Shown here in pieces: positions 46,801 to 62,700 of a DNA stretch of 64,000 bases. The stretch is taken from contig JAIUSX010000014.1 of assembly GCA_026573805.1 (NCBI GenBank), forward strand, positions 3,224,001 to 3,288,000, read 5' to 3'. Below the pieces are notes generated by a model. The model did no database searches. It saw only the letters and a program-made list of their open reading frames with translations, and was not told the origin of the DNA. The DNA comes from Hesperophylax magnus. Taxonomy: Eukaryota; Arthropoda; Insecta; Trichoptera; Limnephilidae. The position numbers and the translations under genes are program-made. Each line of letters opens with the position of its first letter. The stretch's first letter is position 1.

Positions 46801-47740
46801 AAAAATGGCTTTTAAAGGTCGAACCCAAGTCTCAAATCAGCGCCCATTAGAATTATGATTTTTCCAGAAATGCAACTTTTTACATATTGTGTGACTGATT
46901 TCTGTTGAGAGCATGATTTTTATCACGATTCCAAAATTTCAGCCCGTTTGGTACCATAGAGCATGAAAAAATGGCGTTTAGAGGTCGAACCCAAGTATCA
47001 AATTAGCGCCCATAAAAATAATGATTTTTCCAGAAATGCAACTATAGGCAGATTTTGGGACTGATTCCGGTTTGGACTATGATTCTGAACACGATTCCGA
47101 AATTTCAGTCCGTTTGGTACCATAGAGCCTAAAAAAATGGCTTTTAAAGGTCGAACCCAAGTCTCAAATTAGCACCCATAAAAATAGTGATTTTTCCCGA
47201 AATGCAACTTTAAGCAGATTGTGTGGCTGATATCGGTTTTGACTATGATTCTGGACATGATTCCGAAATTTCAGTCCGTTTGGTACCATAGAGCCTAAAA
47301 AATTGCATTAAAAGTTCGAAACCAAGTCTCAAATTAGCGCCAATAAAAATAATGATTTTTCCCGAAATGCAACTATAGGCAGATTTTGGGACTGATTCCG
47401 GTTTGGACTATGATTCTGAACACGATTCAGAAATTTCAGTCCCTTTGCTACCATAGAGCCAGAAAAAATTGCATTAAAAGGTCGAACCCAAGTCTCAAAT
47501 TAGTGCCCACAAAAATAATGATTTTTCCCGAAATGCAACTTTAAGCAGATTGTGTGGCTGATTTCGGTTTTGACTATGATTCTGAACACGATTCCGAAAT
47601 TTCAGTTCGTTTGGAACCATAGAGCCTAAAAAAATGGCTTTTAAAGGTCGAACCCAAGTCTCAAATCAGCGCCCATTAGAATTATGATTTTTCCAGAAAT
47701 GCAACTTTTTACATATTGTGTGACTGATTTCTGTTGAGAG
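31801..47740. repeat. Higher-order repeat with periods 5765 and 5600 bp
   Basis: Long unit starting at the shortened-monomer junctions 31801, 37566 and 43166. The spacings 5765 and 5600 differ by one 165-bp monomer. The first and third units contain the variant AATAAGAATAATGATTTTTCACG (near 32993 and 44360) and the middle unit lacks that monomer. Other blocks recur at 34496, 40096 and 45861. Units are nearly identical by eye; differences seen include GGCCG at about 35287 against GGTCG 5600 bp later, and GATTCATAA near 36886 against GATTCAGAA. Confidence 0.9.
34720..37130. repeat. Five-monomer sub-repeat, period 829 bp
   Basis: Inside the long unit, a five-monomer block repeats at 829 bp: ATCAGCGCCC at 35471 and 36300, and GAGCATGAAAAA near 34765 and 35594. 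The first copy differs by GATTGGGTGGC where the later ones have GATTGTGTGGCTGATATC. The same arrangement returns 5600 bp later (41071, 41900). Confidence 0.8.
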
Positions 47741-50700
47741 CATGATTTATATCACGATTCCAAAATTTCAGCCCGTTTGGTACCATAGAGCATGAAAAAA
47801 TGGCGTTTAGAGGTCGAACCCAAGTCTCAAATTAGCGCCCATAAAAATAATGATTTTTCCCAAAATGCAACTTTAAGCAGATTGTGTGGCTGATTTCGGT
47901 TTTGACTATGATTCTGGACACGATTCCGAAATTTCAGTCCGTTTGGTACCATAGAGCCTAAAAAATTGCATTAAAAGTTCGAAACCAAGTCTCAAATTAG
48001 CGACAATAAAAATAATGATTTTTCCCGAAATGCAACTATAGGCAGATTTTGGGACTGATTCCGGTTTAGGCTATGATTCTGAACACGATTCCGAAATTTC
48101 AGTCCCTTTGCTACCATAGAGCCTGAAAAAATTGCATTAAAAGGTCGAACCCAAGTCTCAAATTAGTGCCCACAAAAATAATGATTTTTCCCGAAATGCA
48201 ACTTTAAGCAGATTGTGTGGCTGATTTCGGTTTTGACTATGATTCTGAACACGATTCCGAAATTTCAGTTTGTTTGGAAGCATAGAGCCTTAAAAAATGG
48301 CTTTTAAAGGTCGAACCCAAGTCTCAAATCAGTGCCCATAAGAATTATGATTTTTCCAGAAATGCAATTTTTTGCATATTTTGTGACTGATTTCTGTTAA
48401 GAGCATGATTTTTATCACGATTCCAAAATTTCAGCCCGTTTGGTACCATGGAGCATGTAAAAATGGCGTTTAGAGGTCGAACCCAAGTATCAAATTAGCG
48501 CCCATAAAAATAATGATTTTTCCAGATATGCAACTATCGGCAGATTTTGGGACTGAATCCGGTTTGGACTATGATTCTGAACACGATTCCGAAATTTCAG
48601 TCCGTTTGGTACCATAGAGCCTAAAAAATTGCATTAAAAGTTCGAAACCAAGTCTCAAATTAGCGCCCATAAAAATAATGATTTTTCCCGAAATGCAACT
48701 TTAAGCAGATTGTGTGGCTGATTTCGGTTATGACTATGATTCTTATCAGAATTCTAAAATTTCAGTCCGTTTGGAACCATAGAGCCTGAAAAACTTGCAT
48801 TAAAAGGTCGAACACAAGTCTCAAATTAGCGCCCATAAAAATAATGATTTTTCCTGAAATGCAACTTTAAGCAGATTGTGTGGCTGATTTCGCTTTTGAC
48901 TATGATTCTGGACACGATTCCGAAATTTTAGTCCGTTTGGTATCATATAGCCTAAAAAATTGCATTAACAGTTCGAAACCAAGTCTCAAATTAGCGCCAA
49001 TAAAAATAATGATTTTTCCCGAAATGCAACTATAGGCAGATTTTGGGACTGATTCCGGTTTAGACTATGATTCTGAACACGATTCAGAAATTTCAGTCCC
49101 TTTGCTACCATAGAGCCTGAAAAAATTGCATTAAAAGGTCGAACCCAAGTCTCAAATTAGTGCCCACAAAAATAATGATTTTTCCCGAAATGCAACTTTA
49201 AGCAGATTGTGTGGCTGATTTCGGTTTTGACTATGATTCTGAACACGATTCCGAAATTTCAGTTCGTTTGGAACCATAGAGCCTAAAAAAATGGCTTTTA
49301 AAGGTCGAACCCAAGTCTCAAATCAGTGCCCATTAGAATTATGATTTTTCCAGAAATGCAACTTTTTACATATTGTGTGACTGATTTCTGTTGAGAGCAT
49401 GATTTTTATCACGATTCCAAAATTTCAGCCCGTTTGGTACCATAGAGCATGAAAAAATGGCGTTTAGAGGTCGAACCCAAGTATCAAATTAGCGCCCATA
49501 AAAATAATGATTTTTCCAGAAATGCAACTATAGGCAGATTTTGGGACTGATTCCGGTTTGGACTATGATTCTGAACACGATTCCGAAATTTCAGTCCGTT
49601 TGGTACCATAGAGCCTAAAAAAATGGCTTTTAAAGGTCGAACCCAAGTCTCAAATTAGCGCCCATAAAAATAGTGATTTTTCCCGAAATGCAACTTTAAG
49701 CAGATTGGGTGGCTGATTTCGGTTTTGACTATGATTCTGGACACGATTCCGAAATTTCAGTCCGTTTGGTACCATAGAGCCTAAAAAATTGCATTAAAAG
49801 TTCGAAACCAAGTCTCAAATTAGCGCCAATAAAAATAATGATTTTTCCCGAAATGCAACTATAGGCAGATTTTGGGACTGATTCCGGTTTGGACTATGAT
49901 TCTGAACACGATTCAGAAATTTCAGTCCCTTTGCTACCATAGAGCCAGAAAAAATTGCATTAAAAGGTCGAACCCAAGTCTCAAATTAGTGCCCACAAAA
50001 ATAATGATTTTTCCCGAAATGCAACTTTAAGCAGATTGTGTGGCTGATTTCGGTTTTGACTATGATTCTGAACACGATTCCGAAATTTCAGTTCGTTTGG
50101 AACCATAGAGCCTAAAAAAATGGCTTTTAAAGGTCGAACCCAAGTCTCAAATCAGTGCCCATTAGAATTATGATTTTTCCAGAAATGCAACTTTTTACAT
50201 ATTGTGTGACTGATTTCTGTTGAGAGCATGATTTTTATCACGATTCCAAAATTTCAGCCCGTTTGGTACCATTGAGCATGAAAAAACGGCGTTTAGAGGT
50301 CGAACCCAAGTATCAAATTAGCGCCCATAAAAATAATGATTTTTCCAGAAATGCAACTATAGGCAGATTTTGGGACTGATTCCGGTTTGGACTATGATTC
50401 TGAACACGATTCCGAAATTTCAGTCCGTTTGGTACCATAGAGTCTAAAAAAATGGCTTTTAAAGGTCGAACCCAAGTCTCAAATTAGCACCCATAAAAAT
50501 AGTGATTTATCCCGAAATGAAACTTTAAGCAGATTGTGTGGCTGATATCGGTTTTGACTATGATTCTGGACATGATTCCGAAATTTCAGTCCGTTTGGTA
50601 CCATAGAGCCTAAAAAATTGCATTAAAAGTTCGAAACCAAGTCATAAATTAGCGCCAATAAAAATAATGATTTTTCCCGAAATGCAACTATAGGCAGATT

Positions 50701-53700
50701 TTGGGACTGATTCCGGTTTGGACTATGATTCTAAACACGATTCCGAAATTTCAGTTCGTTTGGAACCATAGAGCCTCAAAAAATGGCTTTAAAAGGTCGA
50801 ACCCAAGTCTCAAATCAGTGCCCATATGAATGATGATTTTTCCAGAAATCCAACTTTTTGCATATTGTGTGACTGATTTCTGTTAAAAGCATGATTTTTA
50901 TCACGATTCCAAATTTTCAGCCCGTTTGGTACCATAGAGCAAGAAAAAATGGCTTTTAGAGGTCGAAACCAAGTATCAAATTAGCGCCCATAAAAATAGT
51001 GATTTTTCCCGAAATGCAACTTAAAGCAGATTGTGTGGCTGATTACGGTTTTGACTATGATTCTGAACACGATTCCGAAATTTCAGTCCGATTGGTACCA
51101 TAGAGCCTGAAAAAATTGCATTAAAAGGTCGAACACAAGTCTCAAATTAGCGCCCATAAAAATAATGATTTTTCCTGAAATGCAACTTTTAGCAGATTGT
51201 GTGGCTGATTTCGCTTTTGACTATGATTCTGAACACGATTCCGAAATTTCAGTTCGTTTGGAACCATACAGCTTAAAAAAATGGCTTCAAAAGTCGAACC
51301 CAAGTCTCAAATCAGTGTCCATTAGAATTGTGATTTTTCCAGAAATGCAAGTTTTTGCATATTGTCTGACTGATTTCTGTTAAGAACATGATTTTTATCA
51401 CGATTCCAAAATTTCAGCCCGTTTGGTACCATAGAGCATGAAAAAATGGCGTTTAGAGGTCGAACCCAAGTATCAAATTAGCGCCCATAAAAATAATGAT
51501 TTTTCCAGAAATGCAACTATAGGCAGATTTTGGGACTGATTCCGGTTTGGACTACGATTCTGAACACGATTCCGAAATTTCAGTCCGTTTGGTACCATAG
51601 AGCCTAAAAAAATGGCTTTTAAAGGTCGAACCCAAGTCTCAAATTAGCGCCCATAAAAATAGTGATTTTTCCCGAAATGCAACTTTAAGCAGATTGGGTG
51701 GCTGATTTCGGTTTTGACTATGATTCTGGACACGATTCCGAAATTTCAGTCCGTTTGGTACCATAGAGCCTAAAAAATTGCATTAAAAGTTCGAAACCAA
51801 GTCTCAAATTAGCGCCAATAAAAATAATGATTTTTCCCGAAATGCAACTATAGGCAGATTTTGGGACTGATTCCGGTTTGGACTATGATTCTGAACACGA
51901 TTCAGAAATTTCAGTCCCTTTGCTACCATAGAGCCAGAAAAAATTGCATTAAAAGGTCGAACCCAAGTCTCAAATTAGTGCCCACAAAAATAATGATTTT
52001 TCCCGAAATGCAACTTTAAGCAGATTGTGTGGCTGATTTCGGTTTTGACTATGATTCTGAACACGATTCCGAAATTTCAGTTCGTTTGGAACCATAGAGC
52101 CTAAAAAAATGGCTTTTAAAGGTCGAACCCAAGTCTCAAATCAGCGCCCATTAGAATTATGATTTTTCCAGAAATGCAACTTTTTACATATTGTGTGACT
52201 GATTTCTGTTGAGAGCATGATTTTTATCACGATTCCAAAATTTCAGCCCGTTTGGTACCATAGAGCATGAAAAAATGGCGTTTAGAGGTCGAACCCAAGT
52301 ATCAAATTAGCGCCCATAAAAATAATGATTTTTCCAGAAATGCAACTATAGGCAGATTTTGGGACTGATTCCGGTTTGGACTATGATTCTGAACACGATT
52401 CCGAAATTTCAGTCCGTTTGGTACCATAGAGCCTAAAAAATTGCATTAAAAGTTCGAAACCAAGTCTCAAATTAGCGCCAATAAAAATAATGATTTTTCC
52501 CGAAATGCAACTATAGGCAGATTTTGGGACTGATTCCGGTTTGGACTATGATTCTAAACACGATTCCGAAATTTCAGTTCGTTTGGAACCATAGAGCCTA
52601 AAAAAATGGCTTTTAAAGGTCGAACCCAAGTCTCAAATCAGTGCCCATTAGAATTATGATTTTTCCAGAAATGCAACTTTTTACATATTGTGTGACTGAT
52701 TTCTGTTGAGAGCATGATTTATATCACGATTCCAAAATTTCAGCCCGTTTGGTACCATAGAGCATGAAAAAATGGCGTTTAGAGGTCGAACCCAAGTATC
52801 AAATTAGCGCCCATAAAAATAATGATTTTTCCAGAAATGCAACTATAGGCAGATTTTGGGACTGATTCCGGTTTGGACTATGATTCTGAACACGATTCCG
52901 AAATTTCAGTCCGTTTGGTACCATAGAGCCTAAAAAAATAGCTTCAAAAGGTCAAACCCAAGTCTCAAATCAGTGCCCATTAGAATTATGATTTTTCCAG
53001 AAATGCAAGTTTTTGCATATTGTCTGACTGATTTCTGTTAAGAGCATGATTTTTATCACGATTCCAAAATTTCAGCCCGTTTGGTACCATAGAGCTTGAA
53101 AAAATGGCGTTTAGAGGTCGAACCCAAGTATCAAATTAGCGCCCATAAAAATAATGATTTTTCCAGAAATGCAACTTTAAGCAGATTGTATGGCTGATTT
53201 CGGTTTTGATTAAGATTCTTATCACAATTCTAAAATTTCAGTCCGTTTGGAACTATAGAGCCTGAAAAAATTGCATTAAAAGGTCGAACCCAAGTCTCAA
53301 ATTAGCGCCCATAAAAATAATGATTTTTCCCAAAATGCAACTTTAAGCAGATTGTGTGGCTGATTTCGGTTTTGACTATGATTCTGGACACGATTCCGAA
53401 ATTTCAGTCCGTTTGGTACCATAGAGCCTAAAAAATTGCATTAAAAGTTCGAAACCAAGTCTCAAATTAGCGACAATAAAAATAATGATTTTTCCCGAAA
53501 TGCAACTATAGGCAGATTTTGGGACTGATTCCGGTTTAGGCTATGATTCTGAACACGATTCAGAAATTTCAGTCCCTTTGCTACCATAGAGCCTGAAAAA
53601 ATTGCATTAAAAGGTCGAACCCAAGTCTCAAATTAGTGCCCACAAAAATAATGATTTTTCCCGAAATGCAACTTTAAGCAGATTGTGTGGCTGATTTCGG

Positions 53701-56700
53701 TTTTGACTATGATTCTGAACACGATTCCGAAATTTCAGTTCGTTTGGAACCATACAGCTTAAAAAAATGGCTTCAAAAGTCGAACCCAAGTCTCAAATCA
53801 GTGTCCATTAGAATTGTGATTTTTCCAGAAATGCAAGTTTTTGCATATTGTCTGACTGATTTCTGTTAAGAACATGATTTTTATCACGATTCCAAAATTT
53901 CAGCCCGTTTGGTACCATAGAGCATGAAAAAATGGCGTTTAGAGGTCGAACCCAAGTATCAAATTAGCGCCCATAAAAATAATGATTTTTCCAGAAATGC
54001 AACTATAGGCAGATTTTGGGACTGATTCCGGTTTGGACTACGATTCTGAACACGATTCCGAAATTTCAGTCCGTTTGGTACCATAGAGCCTAAAAAAATG
54101 GCTTTTAAAGGTCGAACCCAAGTCTCAAATTAGCGCCCATAAAAATAGTGATTTTTCCCGAAATGCAACTTTAAGCAGATTGGGTGGCTGATTTCGGTTT
54201 TGACTATGATTCTGGACACGATTCCGAAATTTCAGTCCGTTTGGTACCATAGAGCCTAAAAAATTGCATTAAAAGTTCGAAACCAAGTCTCAAATTAGCG
54301 CCAATAAAAATAATGATTTTTCCCGAAATGCAACTATAGGCAGATTTTGGGACTGATTCCGGTTTGGACTATGATTCTGAACACGATTCAGAAATTTCAG
54401 TCCCTTTGCTACCATAGAGCCAGAAAAAATTGCATTAAAAGGTCGAACCCAAGTCTCAAATTAGTGCCCACAAAAATAATGATTTTTCCCGAAATGCAAC
54501 TTTAAGCAGATTGTGTGGCTGATTTCGGTTTTGACTATGATTCTGAACACGATTCCGAAATTTCAGTTCGTTTGGAACCATAGAGCCTAAAAAAATGGCT
54601 TTTAAAGGTCGAACCCAAGTCTCAAATCAGCGCCCATTAGAATTATGATTTTTCCAGAAATGCAACTTTTTACATATTGTGTGACTGATTTCTGTTGAGA
54701 GCATGATTTTTATCACGATTCCAAAATTTCAGCCCGTTTGGTACCATAGAGCATGAAAAAATGGCGTTTAGAGGTCGAACCCAAGTATCAAATTAGCGCC
54801 CATAAAAATAATGATTTTTCCAGAAATGCAACTATAGGCAGATTTTGGGACTGATTCCGGTTTGGACTATGATTCTGAACACGATTCCGAAATTTCAGTC
54901 CGTTTGGTACCATAGAGCCTAAAAAATTGCATTAAAAGTTCGAAACCAAGTCTCAAATTAGCGCCAATAAAAATAATGATTTTTCCCGAAATGCAACTAT
55001 AGGCAGATTTTGGGACTGATTCCGGTTTGGACTATGATTCTAAACACGATTCCGAAATTTCAGTTCGTTTGGAACCATAGAGCCTAAAAAAATGGCTTTT
55101 AAAGGTCGAACCCAAGTCTCAAATCAGTGCCCATTAGAATTATGATTTTTCCAGAAATGCAACTTTTTACATATTGTGTGACTGATTTCTGTTGAGAGCA
55201 TGATTTATATCACGATTCCAAAATTTCAGCCCGTTTGGTACCATAGAGCATGAAAAAATGGCGTTTAGAGGTCGAACCCAAGTATCAAATTAGCGCCCAT
55301 AAAAATAATGATTTTTCCAGAAATGCAACTATAGGCAGATTTTGGGACTGATTCCGGTTTGGACTATGATTCTGAACACGATTCCGAAATTTCAGTCCGT
55401 TTGGTACCATAGAGCCTAAAAAAATAGCTTCAAAAGGTCAAACCCAAGTCTCAAATCAGTGCCCATTAGAATTATGATTTTTCCAGAAATGCAAGTTTTT
55501 GCATATTGTCTGACTGATTTCTGTTAAGAGCATGATTTTTATCACGATTCCAAAATTTCAGCCCGTTTGGTACCATAGAGCTTGAAAAAATGGCGTTTAG
55601 AGGTCGAACCCAAGTATCAAATTAGCGCCCATAAAAATAATGATTTTTCCAGAAATGCAACTTTAAGCAGATTGTATGGCTGATTTCGGTTTTGATTAAG
55701 ATTCTTATCACAATTCTAAAATTTCAGTCCGTTTGGAACTATAGAGCCTGAAAAAATTGCATTAAAAGGTCGAACCCAAGTCTCAAATTAGCGCCCATAA
55801 AAATAATGATTTTTCCCAAAATGCAACTTTAAGCAGATTGTGTGGCTGATTTCGGTTTTGACTATGATTCTGGACACGATTCCGAAATTTCAGTCCGTTT
55901 GGTACCATAGAGCCTAAAAAATTGCATTAAAAGTTCGAAACCAAGTCTCAAATTAGCGACAATAAAAATAATGATTTTTCCCGAAATGCAACTATAGGCA
56001 GATTTTGGGACTGATTCCGGTTTAGGCTATGATTCTGAACACGATTCAGAAATTTCAGTCCCTTTGCTACCATAGAGCCTGAAAAAATTGCATTAAAAGG
56101 TCGAACCCAAGTCTCAAATTAGTGCCCACAAAAATAATGATTTTTCCCGAAATGCAACTTTAAGCAGATTGTGTGGCTGATTTCGGTTTTGACTATGATT
56201 CTGAACACGATTCCGAAATTTCAGTTCGTTTGGAACCATAGAGCCTAAAAAAATGGCTTTTAAAGGTCGAACCCAAGTCTCAAATCAGTGCCCATTAGAA
56301 TTATGATTTTTCCAGAAATGCAACTTTTTACATATTGTGTGACTGATTTCTGTTGAGAGCATGATTTTTATCACGATTCCAAAATTTCAGCCCGTTTGGT
56401 ACCATAGAGCATGAAAAAATGGCGTTTAGAGGTCGAACCCAAGTATCAAATTAGCGCCCATAAAAATAGTGATTTTTCCCGAAATGCAACTTTAAGCAGA
56501 TTGGGTGGCTGATTTCGGTTTTGACTATGATTCTGGACACGATTCCGAAATTTCAGTCCGTTTGGTACCATAGAGCCTAAAAAATTGCATTAAAAGTTCG
56601 AAACCAAGTTTCAAATTAGCGCCAATAAAAATAATGATTTTTCCCGAAATGCAACTATAGGCAGATTTTGGGACTGATTCCGGTTTGGACTATGATTCTG

Positions 56701-59700
56701 AACACGATTCAGAAATTTCAGTCCCTTTGCTACCATAGAGCCAGAAAAAATTGCATTAAAAGGTCGAACCCAAGTCTCAAATTAGTGCCCACAAAAATAA
56801 TGATTTTTCCCGAAATGCAACTTTAAGCAGATTGTGTGGCTGATTTCGGTTTTGACTATGATTCTGAACACGATTCCGAAATTTCAGTTCGTTTGGAACC
56901 ATAGAGCCTAAAAAAATGGCTTTTAAAGGTCGAACCCAAGTCTCAAATCAGCGCCCATTAGAATTATGATTTTTCCAGAAATGCAACTTTTTACATATTG
57001 TGTGACTGATTTCTGTTGAGAGCATGATTTTTATCACGATTCCAAAATTTCGGCCCGTTTGGTACCATAGAGCATGAAAAAATGGCGTTTAGAGGTCGAA
57101 CCCAAGTATCAAATTAGCGCCCATAAAAATAATGATTTTTCCAGAAATGCAACTATAGGCAGATTTTGGGACTGATTCCGGTTTGGACTATGATTCTGAA
57201 CACGATTCCGAAATTTCAGTCCGTTTGGTACCATAGAGCCTAAAAAAATGGCTTTTAAAGGTCGAACCCAAGTCTCAAATTAGCACCCATAAAAATAGTG
57301 ATTTTTCCCGAAATGCAACTTTAAGCAGATTGTGTGGCTGATATCGGTTTTGACTATGATTCTGGACATGATTCCGAAATTTCAGTCCGTTTGGTACCAT
57401 AGAGCCTAAAAAATTGCATTAAAAGTTCGAAACCAAGTCTCAAATTAGCGCCAATAAAAATAATGATTTTTCCCGAAATGCAACTATAGGCAGATTTTGG
57501 GACTGATTCCGGTTTGGACTATGATTCTGAACACGATTCAGAAATTTCAGTCCCTTTGCTACCATAGAGCCAGAAAAAATTGCATTAAAAGGTCGAACCC
57601 GAGTCTCAAATTAGTGCCCACAAAAATAATGATTTTTCCCGAAATGCAACTTTAAGCAGATTGTGTGGCTGATTTCGGTTTTGACTATGATTCTGAACAC
57701 GATTCCGAAATTTCAGTTCGTTTGGAACCATAGAGCCTAAAAAAATGGCTTTTAAAGGTCGAACCCAAGTCTCAAATTAGCACCCATAAAAATAGTGATT
57801 TTTCCCGAAATGCAACTTTAAGCAGATTGTGTGGCTGATATCGGTTTTGACTATGATTCTGGACATGATTCCGAAATTTCAGTCCGTTTGGTACCATAGA
57901 GCCTAAAAAATTGCATTAAAAGTTCGAAACCAAGTCTCAAATTAGCGCCAATAAAAATAATGATTTTTCCCGAAATGCAACTATAGGCAGATTTTGGGAC
58001 TGATTCCGGTTTGGACAATGATTCTAAACACGATTCCGAAATTTCAGTTCGTTTGGAACCATAGAGCCTAAAAAAATGGCTTTTAAAGGTCGAACCCAAG
58101 TCTCAAATCAGTGCCCATTAGAATTATGATTTTTCCAGAAATGCAACTTTTTACATATTGTGTGACTGATTTCTGTTGAGAGCATGATTTATATCACGAT
58201 TCCAAAATTTCAGCCCGTTTGGTACCATAGAGCATGAAAAAATGGCGTTTAGAGGTCGAACCCAAGTCTCAAATTAGCGCCCATAAAAATAATGATTTTT
58301 CCCAAATGGCAACTTTAAGCAGATTGTGTGGCTGATTTCGGTTTTGACTATGATTCTGGACACGATTCCGAAATTTCAGTCCGTTTGGTACCATAGAGCC
58401 TAAAAAATTGCATTAAAAGTTCGAAACCAAGTCTCAAATTAGCGACAATAAAAATAATGATTTTTCCCGAAATGCAACTATAGGCAGATTTTGGGACTGA
58501 TTCCGGTTTAGGCTATGATTCTGAACACGATTCCGAAATTTCAGTCCCTTTGCTACCATAGAGCCTGAAAAAATTGCATTAAAAGGTCGAACCCAAGTCT
58601 CAAATTAGTGCCCACAAAAATAATGATTTTTCCCGAAATGCAACTTTAAGCAGATTGTGTGGCTGATTTCGGTTTTGACTATGATTCTGAACACGATTCC
58701 GAAATTTCAGTTTGTTTGGAAGCATAGAGCCTTAAAAAATGGCTTTTAAAGGTCGAACCCAAGTCTCAAATCAGTGCCCATAAGAATTATGATTTTTCCA
58801 GAAATGCAATTTTTTGCATATTTTGTGACTGATTTCTGTTAAGAGCATGATTTTTATCACGATTCCAAAATTTCAGCCCGTTTGGTACCATGGAGCATGT
58901 AAAAATGGCGTTTAGAGGTCGAACCCAAGTATCAAATTAGCGCCCATAAAAATAATGATTTTTCCAGATATGCAACTATCGGCAGATTTTGGGACTGAAT
59001 CCGGTTTGGACTATGATTCTGAACACGATTCCGAAATTTCAGTCCGTTTGGTACCATAGAGCCTAAAAAATTGCATTAAAAGTTCGAAACCAAGTCTCAA
59101 ATTAGCGCCCATAAAAATAATGATTTTTCCCGAAATGCAACTTTAAGCAGATTGTGTGGCTGATTTCGGTTATGACTATGATTCTTATCAGAATTCTAAA
59201 ATTTCAGTCCGTTTGGAACCATAGAGCCTGAAAAACTTGCATTAAAAGGTCGAACACAAGTCTCAAATTAGCGCCCATAAAAATAATGATTTTTCCTGAA
59301 ATGCAACTTTAAGCAGATTGTGTGGCTGATTTCGCTTTTGACTATGATTCTGGACACGATTCCGAAATTTCAGTCCGTTTGGTATCATATAGCCTAAAAA
59401 ATTGCATTAAAAGTTCGAAACCAAGTCTCAAATTAGCGCCAATAAAAATAATGATTTTTCCCGAAATGCAACTATAGGCAGATTTTGGGACTGATTCCGG
59501 TTTAGACTATGATTCTGAACACGATTCAGAAATTTCAGTCCCTTTGCTACCATAGAGCCTGAAAAAATTGCATTAAAAGGTCGAACCCAAGTCTCAAATT
59601 AGTGCCCACAAAAATAATGATTTTTCCCGAAATGCAACTTTAAGCAGATTGTGTGGCTGATTTCGGTTTTGACTATGATTCTGAACACGATTCCGAAATT

Positions 59701-62700
59701 TCAGTTCGTTTGGAACCATAGAGCCTAAAAAAATGGCTTTTAAAGGTCGAACCCAAGTCTCAAATCAGTGCCCATTAGAATTATGATTTTTCCAGAAATG
59801 CAACTTTTTACATATTGTGTGACTGATTTCTGTTGAGAGCATGATTTTTATCACGATTCCAAAATTTCAGCCCGTTTGGTACCATAGAGCATGAAAAAAT
59901 GGCGTTTAGAGGTCGAACCCAAGTATCAAATTAGCGCCCATAAAAATAATGATTTTTCCAGAAATGCAACTATAGGCAGATTTTGGGACTGATTCCGGTT
60001 TGGACTATGATTCTGAACACGATTCCGAAATTTCAGTCCGTTTGGTACCATAGAGCCTAAAAAAATGGCTTTTAAAGGTCGAACCCAAGTCTCAAATTAG
60101 CGCCCATAAAAATAGTGATTTTTCCCGAAATGCAACTTTAAGCAGATTGGGTGGCTGATTTCGGTTTTGACTATGATTCTGGACACGATTCCGAAATTTC
60201 AGTCCGTTTGGTACCATAGAGCCTAAAAAATTGCATTAAAAGTTCGAAACCAAGTCTCAAATTAGCGCCAATAAAAATAATGATTTTTCCCGAAATGCAA
60301 CTATAGGCAGATTTTGGGACTGATTCCGGTTTGGACTATGATTCTGAACACGATTCAGAAATTTCAGTCCCTTTGCTACCATAGAGCCAGAAAAAATTGC
60401 ATTAAAAGGTCGAACCCAAGTCTCAAATTAGTGCCCACAAAAATAATGATTTTTCCCGAAATGCAACTTTAAGCAGATTGTGTGGCTGATTTCGGTTTTG
60501 ACTATGATTCTGAACACGATTCCGAAATTTCAGTTCGTTTGGAACCATAGAGCCTAAAAAAATGGCTTTTAAAGGTCGAACCCAAGTCTCAAATCAGTGC
60601 CCATTAGAATTATGATTTTTCCAGAAATGCAACTTTTTACATATTGTGTGACTGATTTCTGTTGAGAGCATGATTTTTATCACGATTCCAAAATTTCAGC
60701 CCGTTTGGTACCATTGAGCATGAAAAAACGGCGTTTAGAGGTCGAACCCAAGTATCAAATTAGCGCCCATAAAAATAATGATTTTTCCAGAAATGCAACT
60801 ATAGGCAGATTTTGGGACTGATTCCGGTTTGGACTATGATTCTGAACACGATTCCGAAATTTCAGTCCGTTTGGTACCATAGAGTCTAAAAAAATGGCTT
60901 TTAAAGGTCGAACCCAAGTCTCAAATTAGCACCCATAAAAATAGTGATTTATCCCGAAATGAAACTTTAAGCAGATTGTGTGGCTGATATCGGTTTTGAC
61001 TATGATTCTGGACATGATTCCGAAATTTCAGTCCGTTTGGTACCATAGAGCCTAAAAAATTGCATTAAAAGTTCGAAACCAAGTCTCAAATTAGCGCCAA
61101 TAAAAATAATGATTTTTCCCGAAATGCAACTATAGGCAGATTTTGGGACTGATTCCGGTTTGGACTATGATTCTAAACACGATTCCGAAATTTCAGTTCG
61201 TTTGGAACCATAGAGCCTCAAAAAATGGCTTTAAAAGGTCGAACCCAAGTCTCAAATCAGTGCCCATAAGAATGATGATTTTTCCAGAAATCCAACTTTT
61301 TGCATATTGTGTGACTGATTTCTGTTAAAAGCATGATTTTTATCACGATTCCAAATTTTCAGCCCGTTTGGTACCATAGAGCAAGAAAAAATGGCTTTTA
61401 GAGGTCGAAACCAAGTATCAAATTAGCGCCCATAAAAATAGTGATTTTTCCCGAAATGCAACTTAAAGCAGATTGTGTGGCTGATTACGGTTTTGACTAT
61501 GATTCTGAACACGATTCCGAAATTTCAGTCCGATTGGTACCATAGAGCCTGAAAAAATTGCATTAAAAGGTCGAACACAAGTCTCAAATTAGCGCCCATA
61601 AAAATAATGATTTTTCCTGAAATGCAACTTTTAGCAGATTGTGTGGCTGATTTCGCTTTTGACTATGATTCTGAACACGATTCCGAAATTTCAGTTCGTT
61701 TGGAACCATACAGCTTAAAAAAATGGCTTCAAAAGTCGAACCCAAGTCTCAAATCAGTGTCCATTAGAATTGTGATTTTTCCAGAAATGCAAGTTTTTGC
61801 ATATTGTCTGACTGATTTCTGTTAAGAACATGATTTTTATCACGATTCCAAAATTTCAGCCCGTTTGGTACCATAGAGCATGAAAAAATGGCGTTTAGAG
61901 GTCGAACCCAAGTATCAAATTAGCGCCCATAAAAATAATGATTTTTCCAGAAATGCAACTATAGGCAGATTTTGGGACTGATTCCGGTTTGGACTACGAT
62001 TCTGAACACGATTCCGAAATTTCAGTCCGTTTGGTACCATAGAGCCTAAAAAAATGGCTTTTAAAGGTCGAACCCAAGTCTCAAATTAGCGCCCATAAAA
62101 ATAGTGATTTTTCCCGAAATGCAACTTTAAGCAGATTGGGTGGCTGATTTCGGTTTTGACTATGATTCTGGACACGATTCCGAAATTTCAGTCCGTTTGG
62201 TACCATAGAGCCTAAAAAATTGCATTAAAAGTTCGAAACCAAGTCTCAAATTAGCGCCAATAAAAATAATGATTTTTCCCGAAATGCAACTATAGGCAGA
62301 TTTTGGGACTGATTCCGGTTTGGACTATGATTCTGAACACGATTCAGAAATTTCAGTCCCTTTGCTACCATAGAGCCAGAAAAAATTGCATTAAAAGGTC
62401 GAACCCAAGTCTCAAATTAGTGCCCACAAAAATAATGATTTTTCCCGAAATGCAACTTTAAGCAGATTGTGTGGCTGATTTCGGTTTTGACTATGATTCT
62501 GAACACGATTCCGAAATTTCAGTTCGTTTGGAACCATAGAGCCTAAAAAAATGGCTTTTAAAGGTCGAACCCAAGTCTCAAATCAGCGCCCATTAGAATT
62601 ATGATTTTTCCAGAAATGCAACTTTTTACATATTGTGTGACTGATTTCTGTTGAGAGCATGATTTTTATCACGATTCCAAAATTTCAGCCCGTTTGGTAC